A DNA stretch of 64,000 nt. Origin: JADJPO01 sp963828555. GTDB lineage: Bacteria; Actinomycetota; Actinomycetes; Actinomycetales; Kineosporiaceae. The DNA is taken from positions 1,550,001 to 1,614,000 of the forward strand of contig CAWHEL010000004.1 in assembly GCA_963828555.1 (NCBI GenBank). Reading direction: 5' to 3'. A model generated the notes under the pieces. The model did not search any database, was not told the origin of the DNA, and worked only from the letters and a program-made list of their open reading frames with translations. Positions 20,064 through 27,872 of the stretch are shown one piece after another. Every line of letters starts with the position of its first letter. Position 1 is the first letter of the stretch. Position numbers and translations under genes: made by a program.

Positions 20064-20870
20064 GTGATGGTACTCAGCGTGTGCAGCCTCAAAGGAGGCG
20101 TCGGCAAGACCTCGGTCGTGCTCGGGCTGGCTTCGGCCGCCCTGGCCCGGGGGGTGGAGACCCTCGTCATCGACCTCGACCCGCAAGCCGACGCGACGGT
20201 CGGGCTCGACGTCGCGGACGACGGGGCGCACAGCGTCGCGGATGTGCTGCGCCACCCCCGCCGTCAACCGATCGCCGAGCTGTCGGTGCCCAGCGGCTGG
20301 GCCGACGGCGCCTCCGGCCTGCTCGACGTCGTGGCCGGGTCGGGCGATGCCGCCACCATGGACGGTCCCCCGGGCAGCGAACGCTCGCTGACCCGGGTGC
20401 AACGGGCCCTGGCCGGCGCACAGGGCTACCGGCTGGTGCTGCTGGACTGCCCGCCGTCCTTCGGTTCGCTGACCCGCAACGCGCTGGTGGCCAGCGACCG
20501 CGCCCTGGTGGTGACCGAGCCGGCGCTGTTCTCAGTGACCGCCGCCGACCGGGCGCTGCGCGCCATCGACAGCCTGCGCCGCAGTTCGGCCCTTCAGCTG
20601 CAGCCGCTGGGCGTCGTGGTCAACCGGTTCCGCGACCGCTCGCCCGAGCACCGCTACCGGGTGACCGAGCTGGCCGAGATGTTCGGTCCGCTGGTGCTCT
20701 CCCCCGCGATCGCCGAGCGCAGCGCGCTGCAGCAGGCCCAGGGAGCCAGTCAGCCGATCCACCGCTGGCCCGGTCCGGCGGCCAAGGACCTCGCCGATGC
20801 CTTCGACCACCACCTGGCCCGCGTCCTGCGCGCCCGGGGCCGCCTCCCCAAGCGCGCCCGCACAGCCTGA
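20064..20870 (+). CDS. ParA/MinD-like ATPase
   Basis: Deviant Walker P-loop ATPase of 268 aa. The N-terminus reads SLKGGVGKTSVVLGLA, the deviant Walker A with the signature lysine; DLDPQADATVGLD is the A' motif, and LVLLDCPPSFGSLTRNAL the Walker B. There is no ParB partner beside it and it is not next to dnaA or gidB, so it is more likely one of the orphan ParA proteins than the chromosome partition ATPase. The start is GTG 20064 with TACCGT 7 bp upstream (leaderless type); ATG 20067 is also possible. It separates gcvP from the MerR/DUF151 block. Confidence 0.9.
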   Translation: MMVLSVCSLKGGVGKTSVVLGLASAALARGVETLVIDLDPQADATVGLDVADDGAHSVADVLRHPRRQPIAELSVPSGWADGASGLLDVVAGSGDAATMDGPPGSERSLTRVQRALAGAQGYRLVLLDCPPSFGSLTRNALVASDRALVVTEPALFSVTAADRALRAIDSLRRSSALQLQPLGVVVNRFRDRSPEHRYRVTELAEMFGPLVLSPAIAERSALQQAQGASQPIHRWPGPAAKDLADAFDHHLARVLRARGRLPKRARTA

Positions 20871-20883
20871 AGCCCCACCCCCA

Positions 20884-20964
20884 AATCTGCTCATGCTCCC
20901 CAGGGGTACATGTGCAAGCGTTTTCTCGACGCTGAACATGGTCACCCGCGGAGCATGAGCAGGA
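20884..20964. repeat. Family 1 intergenic inverted repeat, copy C
   Basis: Between the convergent ParA-like and MerR genes. The left arm carries CTGCTCATGCTCC and GGGGTACATGT; the right arm ACATGGTCACCCGCGGAGCA then TGAGCAG. Inside the loop a second short stem AGCG/CGCT is present. Confidence 0.8.
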
Positions 20965-20974
20965 CGGGGACGGG

Positions 20975-21559
20975 TTAGGCGGTGCGGTGGCGGCGGCGGG
21001 TGGCCAGCTCGTCCTGCGGGTCCTCGGCCGGCGGCTCGTCGGGGCGCTCGCTGGGCAGATCGCTGAGGCTGCCCTCGATCTCGCGCCACACCCTGCCCAC
21101 GGCGATGCCGAACACGCCCTGGCCTCCCTGCACCAGGTCGAACACCTCGTCGGCCGAGGTGCACTCGTACACACTCGCGCCGTCACTCATCAGCGTGAGC
21201 TGGGCCAGGTCCTCCACCCCGCGCTCACGCAGGTGACCCACCGCCACCCGGATCTGATGCAGCGACACTCCGGTGTCCAGCAGTCGCTTGACCACCTTAA
21301 GCACCAGGATGTCGCGGAAGCCGTACAGCCGCTGCGTGCCCGAGCCGCTCGCCGTCCGTACGCTCGGCTCGACCAGCCCGGTGCGGGCCCAGTAGTCGAG
21401 CTGGCGGTAGGTGATCCCGGCGACACGGCAGGCGATCGGTCCGCGGTAGCCAGCCTGGTCGTCCAGGTCCGGCAGGTCGTCGTCGAACAAGAGTCCCTGG
21501 GTCTCCGGAGGTAGCGGCTTGGGCGTCGGGCGCGTGCTCACGTCATGGGTGCCGCTCAA
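20975..21559 (-). CDS. MerR family regulator (Rv1830/ResR-like)
   Basis: DNA-binding protein of 194 aa. The MerR helix-turn-helix covers residues ~40-110 (GITYRQLDYWARTGLV, RLYGFRDILVLKVVKRLLDTGVSLHQIR), followed by a short C-terminal part without a cysteine-rich metal site. Position in the pgsA-gcvH-garA-ftsR-DUF151 block matches M. tuberculosis Rv1830, linked there to growth control. Start is TTG 21559, chosen for AGGAGGT 5 bp upstream. It is separated from DUF151 by 226 bp. Confidence 0.88.
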   Translation of the reverse strand: MSGTHDVSTRPTPKPLPPETQGLLFDDDLPDLDDQAGYRGPIACRVAGITYRQLDYWARTGLVEPSVRTASGSGTQRLYGFRDILVLKVVKRLLDTGVSLHQIRVAVGHLRERGVEDLAQLTLMSDGASVYECTSADEVFDLVQGGQGVFGIAVGRVWREIEGSLSDLPSERPDEPPAEDPQDELATRRRHRTA

Positions 21560-21785
21560 CGCCGACCTCCTGTCCGAGCCCTCCCGGGACGACCCGGCTC
21601 TTGCGTGCCGCCGGACCCGATCTCACCCTCTACCCGAGGTTGAGACTATGGCATCGGCAGTACACCGGTGGAACTACACGGAGGACGTTTCCTTCTCGAA
21701 CGGTAGGCCCCCCCATCGCCCGGGTCAACGAGCCCACCCCCTCGGCGACGGCGTGTCGCCCCGGCGTGCCGCGCCGAGCACCGCC

Positions 21786-22268
21786 TCAATCGGCGACCGG
21801 GCCGTTCTCGCCGAAATCCTCGGGCGAGATCTGATCGAGGAACTCGCGGAACTTCTCCACCTCGTCCTCGTCCTCGTCCGGCACGGCCACCCCGCCGGCC
21901 TCGAGGACCTCGTCGGCGCCCAGGATCCGCGACCCGGTCCGCAGCGCCAGCGCGATCGCGTCCGAGGACCGGGAATCCACGATCAGCCCCCCGTCGAATA
22001 CCAGTTGGGCGTGGAAGACGTTATCCTTGATCGCGACGATCCGGACCTCCTGCAGGGTGCGGCCGAGCGCCGTGATCACGTCCTTGAGCAGGTCGTGGGT
22101 CAGCGGCCGCGGGGGCACCACGCCGTTCTGGGCGAAGGCGATCGCACTTGCTTCGGGACCGGCGACCCAGATCGGCAGGTATCGGTCGCCGCCGCGTTCA
22201 CGCAGCAGAACGATCGGGTTGTTGGAAGGCATCTCCACCCTGACCCCGACCACATCCAGCTCGCGCAC
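21786..22268 (-). CDS. Bifunctional nuclease family protein (DUF151)
   Basis: Protein of 160 aa of the DUF151 family (plant BBD nuclease and Rv1829 relatives). Typical segments are RVEMPSNNPIVLLRE, LPIWVGPEA-like (here PIWVAGPEASAIAFAQ), the LVFDGG.IVDSRSSDAIALALR core and an acidic C-terminus. Start GTG 22268 gives the standard RELDVVGVRVEMP opening, and TACGGT lies 6 bp upstream. A longer reading to 22319 lacks family support. In most actinobacteria the gene lies between two MerR genes, as here. Function in the bacterium is unresolved. Confidence 0.92.
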   Translation of the reverse strand: MRELDVVGVRVEMPSNNPIVLLRERGGDRYLPIWVAGPEASAIAFAQNGVVPPRPLTHDLLKDVITALGRTLQEVRIVAIKDNVFHAQLVFDGGLIVDSRSSDAIALALRTGSRILGADEVLEAGGVAVPDEDEDEVEKFREFLDQISPEDFGENGPVAD

Positions 22269-22274
22269 ATGGTC

Positions 22275-22280
22275 ACCGTA
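22275..22280 (-). promoter_or_regulatory. -10 box of the DUF151 gene
   Basis: TACGGT on the minus strand, 6 bp from the GTG at 22268. It matches the start-proximal -10 geometry seen at other genes here and supports this start. Confidence 0.4.
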
Positions 22281-22342
22281 CCTCGCCCCGGCCGGGGCCG
22301 CGATGGGCGGATCGTCCATGATCGCGGCCGGTTATGGACGCT

Positions 22343-22387
22343 CCCCCAGTAACTGGGGGAACACCCCCTGACAATTAGCGATCACCG
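22343..22387. repeat. Short hairpin plus a family 2 half-site
   Basis: CCCCCAG-TAA-CTGGGGG (22343-22359) forms a 7-bp stem with a 3-nt loop. It is followed by TGACAATTAGCGATCA at about 22369-22384, which resembles the right arm of the family 2 repeats at 22447 and 51081. It lies in the leader region of DUF151 and may be a decayed copy. Confidence 0.45.
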
Positions 22388-22446
22388 TCCGGCGCTGACC
22401 ACCTCCAGACGCCCCGACCCGCGGTCACGACCAGTGGCGAGACTTC

Positions 22447-22512
22447 ATGATCGGCGACTCTCATGCCCTTCAACCAGTCGGTGGGGGCAGACGAATGACA
22501 GTCGGCGATCAC
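22447..22512. repeat. Family 2 intergenic inverted repeat, copy A
   Basis: Arms TGATCGGCGACTCTCAT and ATGACAGTCGGCGATCA pair with two mismatches around a ~30-nt loop containing CAACCAGTCGGTGGGGGCAG. The second full copy (51081-51145) has the same arms and, on the opposite strand, nearly the same loop. It lies between ftsR and DUF151. Confidence 0.75.
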
Positions 22513-22560
22513 GGGGGTGGAGATCGCGGGGGGTGGAGAAGGGGGAGAGAGGCGGCGGGG

Positions 22561-23316
22561 TCAGGTGGGGTGGCGTTCCAGGGCGGTCTTCAGGAGGGCG
22601 GCGTGCAGGCGGACGGCGAGCGAGGCCACCTCGCGCGCGACCTCCTCCGCCTGGCCGGCGGCCTGACCGCCTCGCTGCTGACGCAGCGGCGCCACCACCT
22701 GCTCGACCAGGCCGGCCTCGCGGTCTGCCGTGGTGCGGAACGGGCGCAGGTGACGCGGCTCGATGCCGAACGAGGCCAGCTCACGCGCCGTCCGGGTGAT
22801 GGTGACCGCCTCACCGTCGTAGGTGCCGGTGGAGGGGTCAGGGGTGACCAGCCCGAAGGCCTCCAGCGCCGACAGCAGCTCCTGCCCGGCCTGGGCCGAG
22901 GAGAGCAGCTCGGCGCGGGTCAGGCTGACCTCTCGGGTGGTCGCGAAACGGCCGGAGGAGTCGGGTGGACCGTCGGCCACCAGCCGCGGCCCCCGGGGCG
23001 GCTGCGGAGCCCCGCCGGGCAGCACGGTGGACTCCCGGCCGCGGTCGACCGCGTCCAGGTGCTCGCGGATCACCCGCAGCGGCAGGTAGTGATCACGCTG
23101 CACCGACAGCACGAACCGCAGCCGGTCCACGTCGGCGTGCGAGAAACGCCGGTACCCGGACGGCGCGCGCTCGGGATCGATCAGTCCCTGGTCCTCGAGG
23201 AAACGGATCTTCGAGATCGTGACCTCGGGGAACTCCGGCCGCAGCTGGGCGAGCACCTCCCCGATGCTCATCGAGGCCCGTGCCGCGCCGCGCCGTCCTA
23301 GTGCAGGCTCGGGCAC
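22561..23316 (-). CDS. ftsR: FtsR-type MerR regulator (Rv1828-like)
   Basis: MerR-type regulator of 251 aa. The HTH reads MSIGEVLAQLRPEFPEVTIS..IRFLEDQGLI and GYRRFSHADVDRLRFVLSVQRDHYLPLRVI. The C-terminal effector half (about 120-250) contains a second winged segment unique to the FtsR group. The Corynebacterium homologue activates ftsZ. Immediate neighbour of garA, 7 bp away, so co-transcribed with garA and gcvH. Start is GTG 23316; the ATG at 23271 gives a shorter alternative beginning MSIGEV. Confidence 0.9.
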   Translation of the reverse strand: MPEPALGRRGAARASMSIGEVLAQLRPEFPEVTISKIRFLEDQGLIDPERAPSGYRRFSHADVDRLRFVLSVQRDHYLPLRVIREHLDAVDRGRESTVLPGGAPQPPRGPRLVADGPPDSSGRFATTREVSLTRAELLSSAQAGQELLSALEAFGLVTPDPSTGTYDGEAVTITRTARELASFGIEPRHLRPFRTTADREAGLVEQVVAPLRQQRGGQAAGQAEEVAREVASLAVRLHAALLKTALERHPT

Positions 23317-23323
23317 GACCAGA

Positions 23324-23800
23324 TCACCACCCCGTGCCGGCTCCGCCGTCCCGCGGGCTCGGGTAGAAGACCAACCGGTACTTGCCGATCTGAACCTCGT
23401 CGCCGGAACGCAGCACGGCCTCGTCGATCCGGTCGCGCTGCACGTAGGTGCCGTTCAGGCTGCCCACGTCGCGGACCACGAAGTGCTTGTCGCGGCGCAG
23501 AAACTCCGCGTGCTTGCGGGAGACCGTGACGTCGTCCAGGAAGATATCGCTCTCCGGACGCCGGCCGGCCGTGGTCCGCTCGGCGTCGAGCAGGAACCGG
23601 GCCCCGGTGTTCGGCCCTCGTTGCACCACCAGCAGAGCCGATCCGGCGGGCAGTGCATCGACCGCCGCCTGATCGGCGGGGGCCAGCCCTCCCTCGACCA
23701 CATCGGGGGCGTCCGCCGCCGGCACGGCGTTGAAGGACATCGTCGTCTCCGGCCCGATCGGCAGATCGCGCTCGTCCGACCCTTCGGGCGGAACCGTCAT
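23324..23800 (-). CDS. garA: FHA domain protein GarA/OdhI
   Basis: Regulatory protein of 158 aa that in relatives binds and inhibits 2-oxoglutarate dehydrogenase and controls glutamate metabolism, being switched off by PknB/PknG phosphorylation. The phosphorylation motif is visible as PETT at residues 17-20, although Met follows where Ser-Val-Phe is usual. The FHA domain covers about 60-145: TTAGRRPESDIFLDDVTVSRKHAEF then RDVGSLNGTYV with the pThr-binding Arg, Ser, His and Asn. An AGGAGGG lies 4 bp upstream of the ATG. Flanked by gcvH and ftsR. Confidence 0.95.
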   Translation of the reverse strand: MTVPPEGSDERDLPIGPETTMSFNAVPAADAPDVVEGGLAPADQAAVDALPAGSALLVVQRGPNTGARFLLDAERTTAGRRPESDIFLDDVTVSRKHAEFLRRDKHFVVRDVGSLNGTYVQRDRIDEAVLRSGDEVQIGKYRLVFYPSPRDGGAGTGW

Positions 23801-23893
23801 GACACCCTCCTGGGGCCTGGGTAGGACCTCGTCCGTGGTGGACGAGCCGCAAGCCTAACCCTGAAGAGCAGGTCGAGACAGCCCCGGGGTGGC

Positions 23894-24280
23894 TCAGCCG
23901 AGCTGGGCGGCGTACTCGTCGGCGGTCATCAGCCCGTCCAGGGCCTCGGGACCGCTCACCTCGACCTCGAACATCCAGCCGCCGCCGTACGGGTCGCTGT
24001 TCACCAGCTCCGGCGCGCTGTCCAGCCCGGAGTTGACCTCCGCCACCGGGCCGGAGACCGGCGACAGCACGGCGCTCACGCTCTTGGTGGACTCGATCTC
24101 ACCGCACTCGGTGCCCGCGGTCACCGTCGCTCCGACCGCAGGCAGCGACACGAAGACGATGTCGCCGAGCGCGTCCTGGGCGTAGGCGGTGATCCCGACG
24201 CGGACCCGGGCGCCGTCCACCCGGACCCACTCGTGGTCGCTGGTGTAGCGCAGGTCCTGCGGGTATTCGAACTCCGCCAT
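23894..24280 (-). CDS. gcvH: Glycine cleavage system H protein
   Basis: Lipoyl carrier of 128 aa that accepts the aminomethyl group from GcvP. The lipoylated lysine sits in EIESTKSVSAV (residue ~66), the N-terminus has YTSDHEWVRVDG and the C-terminus GWMFEVEVSGPEALDGLMTADEYAAQL. The size is standard. The ribosome binding site GAGGAGAG precedes the ATG. gcvT is not in this window, and gcvP lies 4 kb away under riboswitch control. Confidence 0.97.
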   Translation of the reverse strand: MAEFEYPQDLRYTSDHEWVRVDGARVRVGITAYAQDALGDIVFVSLPAVGATVTAGTECGEIESTKSVSAVLSPVSGPVAEVNSGLDSAPELVNSDPYGGGWMFEVEVSGPEALDGLMTADEYAAQLG

Positions 24281-24333
24281 GTCGGTCTCTCCTCTGAGGA
24301 TTCGGGGGATGTGGTCGGGTGGATCACGGTAGG

Positions 24334-25107
24334 TCAGGGGGTGGGGGCCGGAGTGGCCGGGCGGGCGTACTGCGGCGTGCGGGGCGTGGGACGGGCGACC
24401 ACCTCGACGGTGGACATCTCCTGAACCACGCCCTTGGCCTGGCGAGCGCTCAGGCCCTCGAGGATGCCACCAGGGATGGCCAGCGCGCGGTTCAAAGACG
24501 ATCCGTCTCCGATCGCCAGCACCCTGTAGGGCGGGGAGACCAGCGTGCCGTCGACCCGGATGCCGCCGCCGTCGGCGTCGTCGACGAAGGCGGTCTCGGC
24601 CACCACTCGCACGGTGCCCACCTGGATCGCCTCGGCCCCGGCGCCGCGCAGCTCCTGCACGGCGTCGAGCAGCATGGCCGCCGAGACCGCGCGCTCGGGG
24701 TCGGTGACCTCGAGCCGGATCCCCTCGCCGGTCGCCGGAACGGTGCCGGCGAGCACCCGGTATACCTCGAGCTGCCCGACCGCCATCTCCTCGGCGATCT
24801 TGGCCTTGTCGGTGCCGTTCTGCAGCTCGGCGAGCTGGGCCTCCAGGCGGCGGGCCTCCAGCTCCCGTTCGGTGGAAGTAGTCGTTGCCTGCTGCAGCAG
24901 GCCGATCAGGTCGCTCTGGCGCAGCGTGCCGAGCGAATCGGTCTGCGTCTGGCGCATCTGGGCCACGAGGGCGAAGCCGAGGACGGCGCAAAGCACCCCG
25001 GCCAGGATCTGGGCCCGCGTCACCGCGGGGCGCAGGGCGCGCAGCAGCCGGTGCCGGCCGGGACGAGGAGCGTCAGCGGCTGCGTGACCGCGCGAGGTCT
25101 CGGGCAT
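24334..25107 (-). CDS. DUF881 membrane-anchored protein (second copy)
   Basis: Protein of 257 aa with one N-terminal membrane helix (about residues 28-48, AGVLCAVLGFALVAQM), a coiled-coil stretch near 65-95 and a C-terminal DUF881 domain ending in the VVEMSTVEVVARP-like strand. Corresponds by position to Rv1825. It starts 3 bp after the stop of sbp. DUF881 proteins in Bacilli and actinobacteria accompany division and envelope genes, but their function is not established. Confidence 0.88.
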   Translation of the reverse strand: MPETSRGHAAADAPRPGRHRLLRALRPAVTRAQILAGVLCAVLGFALVAQMRQTQTDSLGTLRQSDLIGLLQQATTTSTERELEARRLEAQLAELQNGTDKAKIAEEMAVGQLEVYRVLAGTVPATGEGIRLEVTDPERAVSAAMLLDAVQELRGAGAEAIQVGTVRVVAETAFVDDADGGGIRVDGTLVSPPYRVLAIGDGSSLNRALAIPGGILEGLSARQAKGVVQEMSTVEVVARPTPRTPQYARPATPAPTP

Positions 25108-25110
25108 CGG

Positions 25111-25443
25111 TCAGGCCTTGAACAGGTGGCGACGGATGGCGGCCGCGTTGGAGAAGATCCTGATGCCCAGCACGACGACGACGCCCGTCGCCAGCTGCGA
25201 TCCCACCCCCAACTGGTCGCCGAGATAGACCATCAGCGCCGCGACCACGATGTTGGACAGGAACGACACGGTGAACACCCGGTCGTCGAAGATGCCGTCC
25301 AGGACGGCGCGCAGACCCCCGAACACGGCGTCCAGGGCCGCCACGACGGCGATCGGCAAGTACGGCTGCATCCAGATCGGGACCGTGGGCTCCAGCAGCA
25401 GACCGGCCACGATCCCGACCACCAGACCGAACAGGGCGATCAC
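25111..25443 (-). CDS. sbp: Small basic family protein (DUF1290)
   Basis: Integral membrane protein of 110 aa with about three hydrophobic segments (residues 2-18, 26-46 and 66-100) and the family core AVVAALDAVFGGLRAVLDGIFDDRVF. It sits between two DUF881 genes exactly as in Rv1823-Rv1825. GTG start overlaps the TGA of the upstream DUF881 gene. Confidence 0.92.
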   Translation of the reverse strand: MIALFGLVVGIVAGLLLEPTVPIWMQPYLPIAVVAALDAVFGGLRAVLDGIFDDRVFTVSFLSNIVVAALMVYLGDQLGVGSQLATGVVVVLGIRIFSNAAAIRRHLFKA

Positions 25444-26324
25444 GGGCGGGCCTCCTCGGATGGATCGGCGGTCCCCGAACCGGACATGGCGTGCGCGTGG
25501 GTCAGCTTGAAGGTATCGGCTGCCCCCGGCAGGAGCATCGACACACGGGCCGTGATGGCCGAGCGGATCCCGTCCCCGCGCAGGATGTCCAGATAGGCCC
25601 CGGTCATGCCCGACACGAAGCCGACCTGCAGCGCGTCGGAGTCGCCGATCGCCTGCACCCGGTAGGGCGGCGAGAGCGGCTGCAGGTCGACCAGCACCGC
25701 CTCACCCGCCACCCGGATCGCCGACAGCGCGGTGAGGCGGACACCGTTGACCGCGATCGCCTCGGCCCCGGCGGCCCACAGTCCGTTGACGATCACCTGC
25801 AGGTCGTGATCGAGCACTCGGCCCCGCCGGGCCTGATCGGCATCGGCGGCGTCCGGCACGCGTGCGCCCGGGGCGTCGTCCAGAGTGACCTCGATCCCGG
25901 GACCGGCGACGGCGAACTCCCCGGTCAGCCGACCCAGCGTGCCCACCTCGTCGGCCAGGGCCTCGGCACCGGAGCCGGCCAGCGCCTGCCCGCGAGCGGC
26001 GTCGATCTGCTGGCGCACCCGGTCGTTGGACAGCCGGGTGGCCTCCGCCTGATCGGTGCGCCGCTGGATCTCGGTCTCCAGGGCGCGGCGGGCACCGACC
26101 GCCCCGCTGACCGGCTGGCGCAGCTCCACCACCGACCATGTGGTCACCAGACCGCACACCACGGCGATCAGGGCGGTCAGCATCCGGTGGGTGTGGCTGC
26201 GTCCGTGACCGCGGGCCCTGCGCTCGGCGGCCTGGATGTAGCCCGCGTCCAGCGGCCGGTCCATCACCTCGCTGAGCAGCGTCATCGATGCGTCGAGCCG
26301 ACGGCGTGGCGCGTCGGTGCTCAC
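25440..26324 (-). CDS. DUF881 membrane-anchored protein (first copy)
   Basis: A protein of 294 aa with a cytoplasmic N-terminus of about 50 residues (DASMTLLSEVMDRPLDAGY), one transmembrane helix (LTALIAVVCGLVTTWSVV), a coiled-coil stretch and the DUF881 domain with INGLWAAGAEAIAVNGVRLT and SPPYRVQAIGDSDAL. Corresponds by position to Rv1823. The GTG start overlaps the stop of the pgsA-like gene, so the four membrane genes are translated in a chain. Confidence 0.88.
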   Translation of the reverse strand: MSTDAPRRRLDASMTLLSEVMDRPLDAGYIQAAERRARGHGRSHTHRMLTALIAVVCGLVTTWSVVELRQPVSGAVGARRALETEIQRRTDQAEATRLSNDRVRQQIDAARGQALAGSGAEALADEVGTLGRLTGEFAVAGPGIEVTLDDAPGARVPDAADADQARRGRVLDHDLQVIVNGLWAAGAEAIAVNGVRLTALSAIRVAGEAVLVDLQPLSPPYRVQAIGDSDALQVGFVSGMTGAYLDILRGDGIRSAITARVSMLLPGAADTFKLTHAHAMSGSGTADPSEEARP

Positions 26325-26911
26325 GGCCCGTCGTCCTCGGCGCCGGCCCGGTAGAGCTGGATCACCTGGCGCACGTACAACCAGGCCGCCCACCAGTACA
26401 GGACGACCCCCCACCAGGCGAAGGCCCAGCCGACCGGTCGGGCCACCAGGGCGGCGCCGTCACTCGCCTCGGCGAGCAGCAGCAGCGGGAAGGCGTAGAG
26501 CAGGCAGAAGGTGGCCGCCTTGCCGAGCAGGTGAACCGGGAGCGGCCCGTATCCGATTCGGGCCAGCACCGGCACCGTGAACGCAAGCAGGACGTCGCGC
26601 GCCACCAGCAGCGCGACCAGCCACCACGGGATCACCTCACGCCAGGCCAGGCCGATCAGCGTGGACAGGATGTACAGCCGATCGGCGGCCGGGTCGAGCA
26701 GCTGGCCGAGGCGGGAGATCTGCTGCCAGCGGCGGGCCAGGAAACCGTCGAGGTAGTCGGTCAGGCCGCTGATCACCAGGACGATGATCGCTGCGCCGTC
26801 GCGTCGGGTGATGAGCAGCCAGAAGAAGACCGGGACCAGGAGCAGGCGCAGCAGGCTGAGCGCGTTCGGGATGTTCACCACCCGATCGCTGATCCGCTCC
26901 TCGATGGTCAC
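26321..26911 (-). CDS. pgsA: CDP-alcohol phosphatidyltransferase
   Basis: Membrane enzyme of 196 aa that transfers a phosphatidyl group from CDP-diacylglycerol to an alcohol. The catalytic signature D-G-x2-A-R-x8-G-x3-D-x3-D is complete within TDYLDGFLARRW and GQLLDPAADR. Several hydrophobic helices follow. By position it matches Rv1822 (PgsA2/PgsA3-type), whose acceptor (glycerol phosphate, cardiolipin-type or other) is uncertain. GTG 26911 is favoured (TIEERISDRVVNIPNALSLLR); an upstream start at 26941 is possible. Confidence 0.9.
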   Translation of the reverse strand: MTIEERISDRVVNIPNALSLLRLLLVPVFFWLLITRRDGAAIIVLVISGLTDYLDGFLARRWQQISRLGQLLDPAADRLYILSTLIGLAWREVIPWWLVALLVARDVLLAFTVPVLARIGYGPLPVHLLGKAATFCLLYAFPLLLLAEASDGAALVARPVGWAFAWWGVVLYWWAAWLYVRQVIQLYRAGAEDDGP

Positions 26912-26963
26912 GGGGTCAGCGTACGAGACACCCAGCCGCACGCCGTCGAGTACGTGGCCGGGT

Positions 26964-27779
26964 TCAGCACGCCGTCTCGCGGGTCAGGGCCAGATCGCCC
27001 AGCGCCGCCCGCAGCTCGCCCAGGATCCGGTTGAGCAACCGGGAGACCTGCATCTGGGTGACCCCGATCTCGGTGCCGATCTGCGACTGCGACCAGCCCC
27101 GGAAGAACCGCAGCTCCACGATCAACCGGTCCCGGTGGGCCAGGGCGCGCAGCGCCGGGGCGAGGGCCACCCGGGCCTCGACCGCCTCCAGGCTCTCCGC
27201 CTCGGCCACCATCGACTCCACGAGCCGCAGCGGCGCGCCGTCACCCTCGCCCTGATCGAGAGAGGCGGCCTGGAAGGACCCCTGGGCGGCGATCGCGTCG
27301 GCGACCAGTTCGGCGTCCAGGCCCAGGTGCTCGGCGACCTCGCTCGGGCGCGGGGAACGGCCCAGGCGCTGCCCCAGCTCTCCACGCGCCTGCGCGAGCG
27401 TGCCCTGCAACTCCTGGATCCGCCGCGGCGGGCGGACCATCCAGCCGTGGTCGCGGAAGTGCCGCCGCACCTCCCCGCGGATGGTGGGCATGGCGTAGCT
27501 CAGGAAGTCGCTGTCCCGGCGGACGTCGAACCGTCGGGCCGACTTCACCAGACCCAGGTAGGCCACCTGGTTCAGATCCTCCAGCGCCAGCCCGCGGTTG
27601 CGGTACTGAGCGGCCACCGACCGCGCCACCTGCAGGTTGAGTGCGACCGCGCGGTTCTGCAGCCGCACCGCCTCGCCGGGCTCGGCGGTACTGGCCTGGC
27701 GCAGCAGCCGCAACGTCACCTGACGCCGGTGGTCGCGGCTGCACGGCTCGTCGAGCGGCAGCTCGATCGTGTCGTTCAT
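26964..27779 (-). CDS. SigB/SigF/SigG-family RNA polymerase sigma factor (first)
   Basis: Alternative sigma-70 family protein of 271 aa. Region 2 carries LALEDLNQVAYLGLVKSARRFD and SYAMPTIRGEVRRHFRDHGW, region 3 the RSPRPSEVAEHLGLD helix-turn-helix, and region 4 ELRFFRGWSQSQIGTEIGVTQMQVSRLL. It resembles the stress/sporulation SigF group of Streptomyces. The ATG at 27779 has GGAGGGGG 7 bp upstream. No anti-sigma gene adjoins it; the RsbW/STAS pair at 34.2-34.9 kb may serve both sigma factors. It precedes pgsA by 52 bp and may share its transcript. Confidence 0.92.
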   Translation of the reverse strand: MNDTIELPLDEPCSRDHRRQVTLRLLRQASTAEPGEAVRLQNRAVALNLQVARSVAAQYRNRGLALEDLNQVAYLGLVKSARRFDVRRDSDFLSYAMPTIRGEVRRHFRDHGWMVRPPRRIQELQGTLAQARGELGQRLGRSPRPSEVAEHLGLDAELVADAIAAQGSFQAASLDQGEGDGAPLRLVESMVAEAESLEAVEARVALAPALRALAHRDRLIVELRFFRGWSQSQIGTEIGVTQMQVSRLLNRILGELRAALGDLALTRETAC

Positions 27780-27822
27780 GATCGTGCCCCCTCCAGCTGA
27801 CGCGCAGAGTTGGTAAGGCAAC

Positions 27823-27842
27823 CCTAAGCTCATGCGCTTAGG
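27823..27842 (-). promoter_or_regulatory. Inverted repeat in the sigma-factor leader
   Basis: Perfect 7-bp inverted repeat CCTAAGC / GCTTAGG with a 6-nt spacer, 44 bp before the sigma-factor ATG. The adjoining bases on the minus strand (TTAGGGTTGCCTTACCAA) resemble a DtxR/IdeR iron box but with several mismatches. It could equally be a terminator for the GH32 gene, which ends at 27873. Confidence 0.45.
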
Positions 27843-27872
27843 CGGATCAAGGGACTTCCTGGGACACGCCGG

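Noticed and set aside
27815..27836. Firm call of an IdeR iron box
   Set aside because: Several mismatches to the 19-bp consensus and one base short; kept only as a low-interest note.
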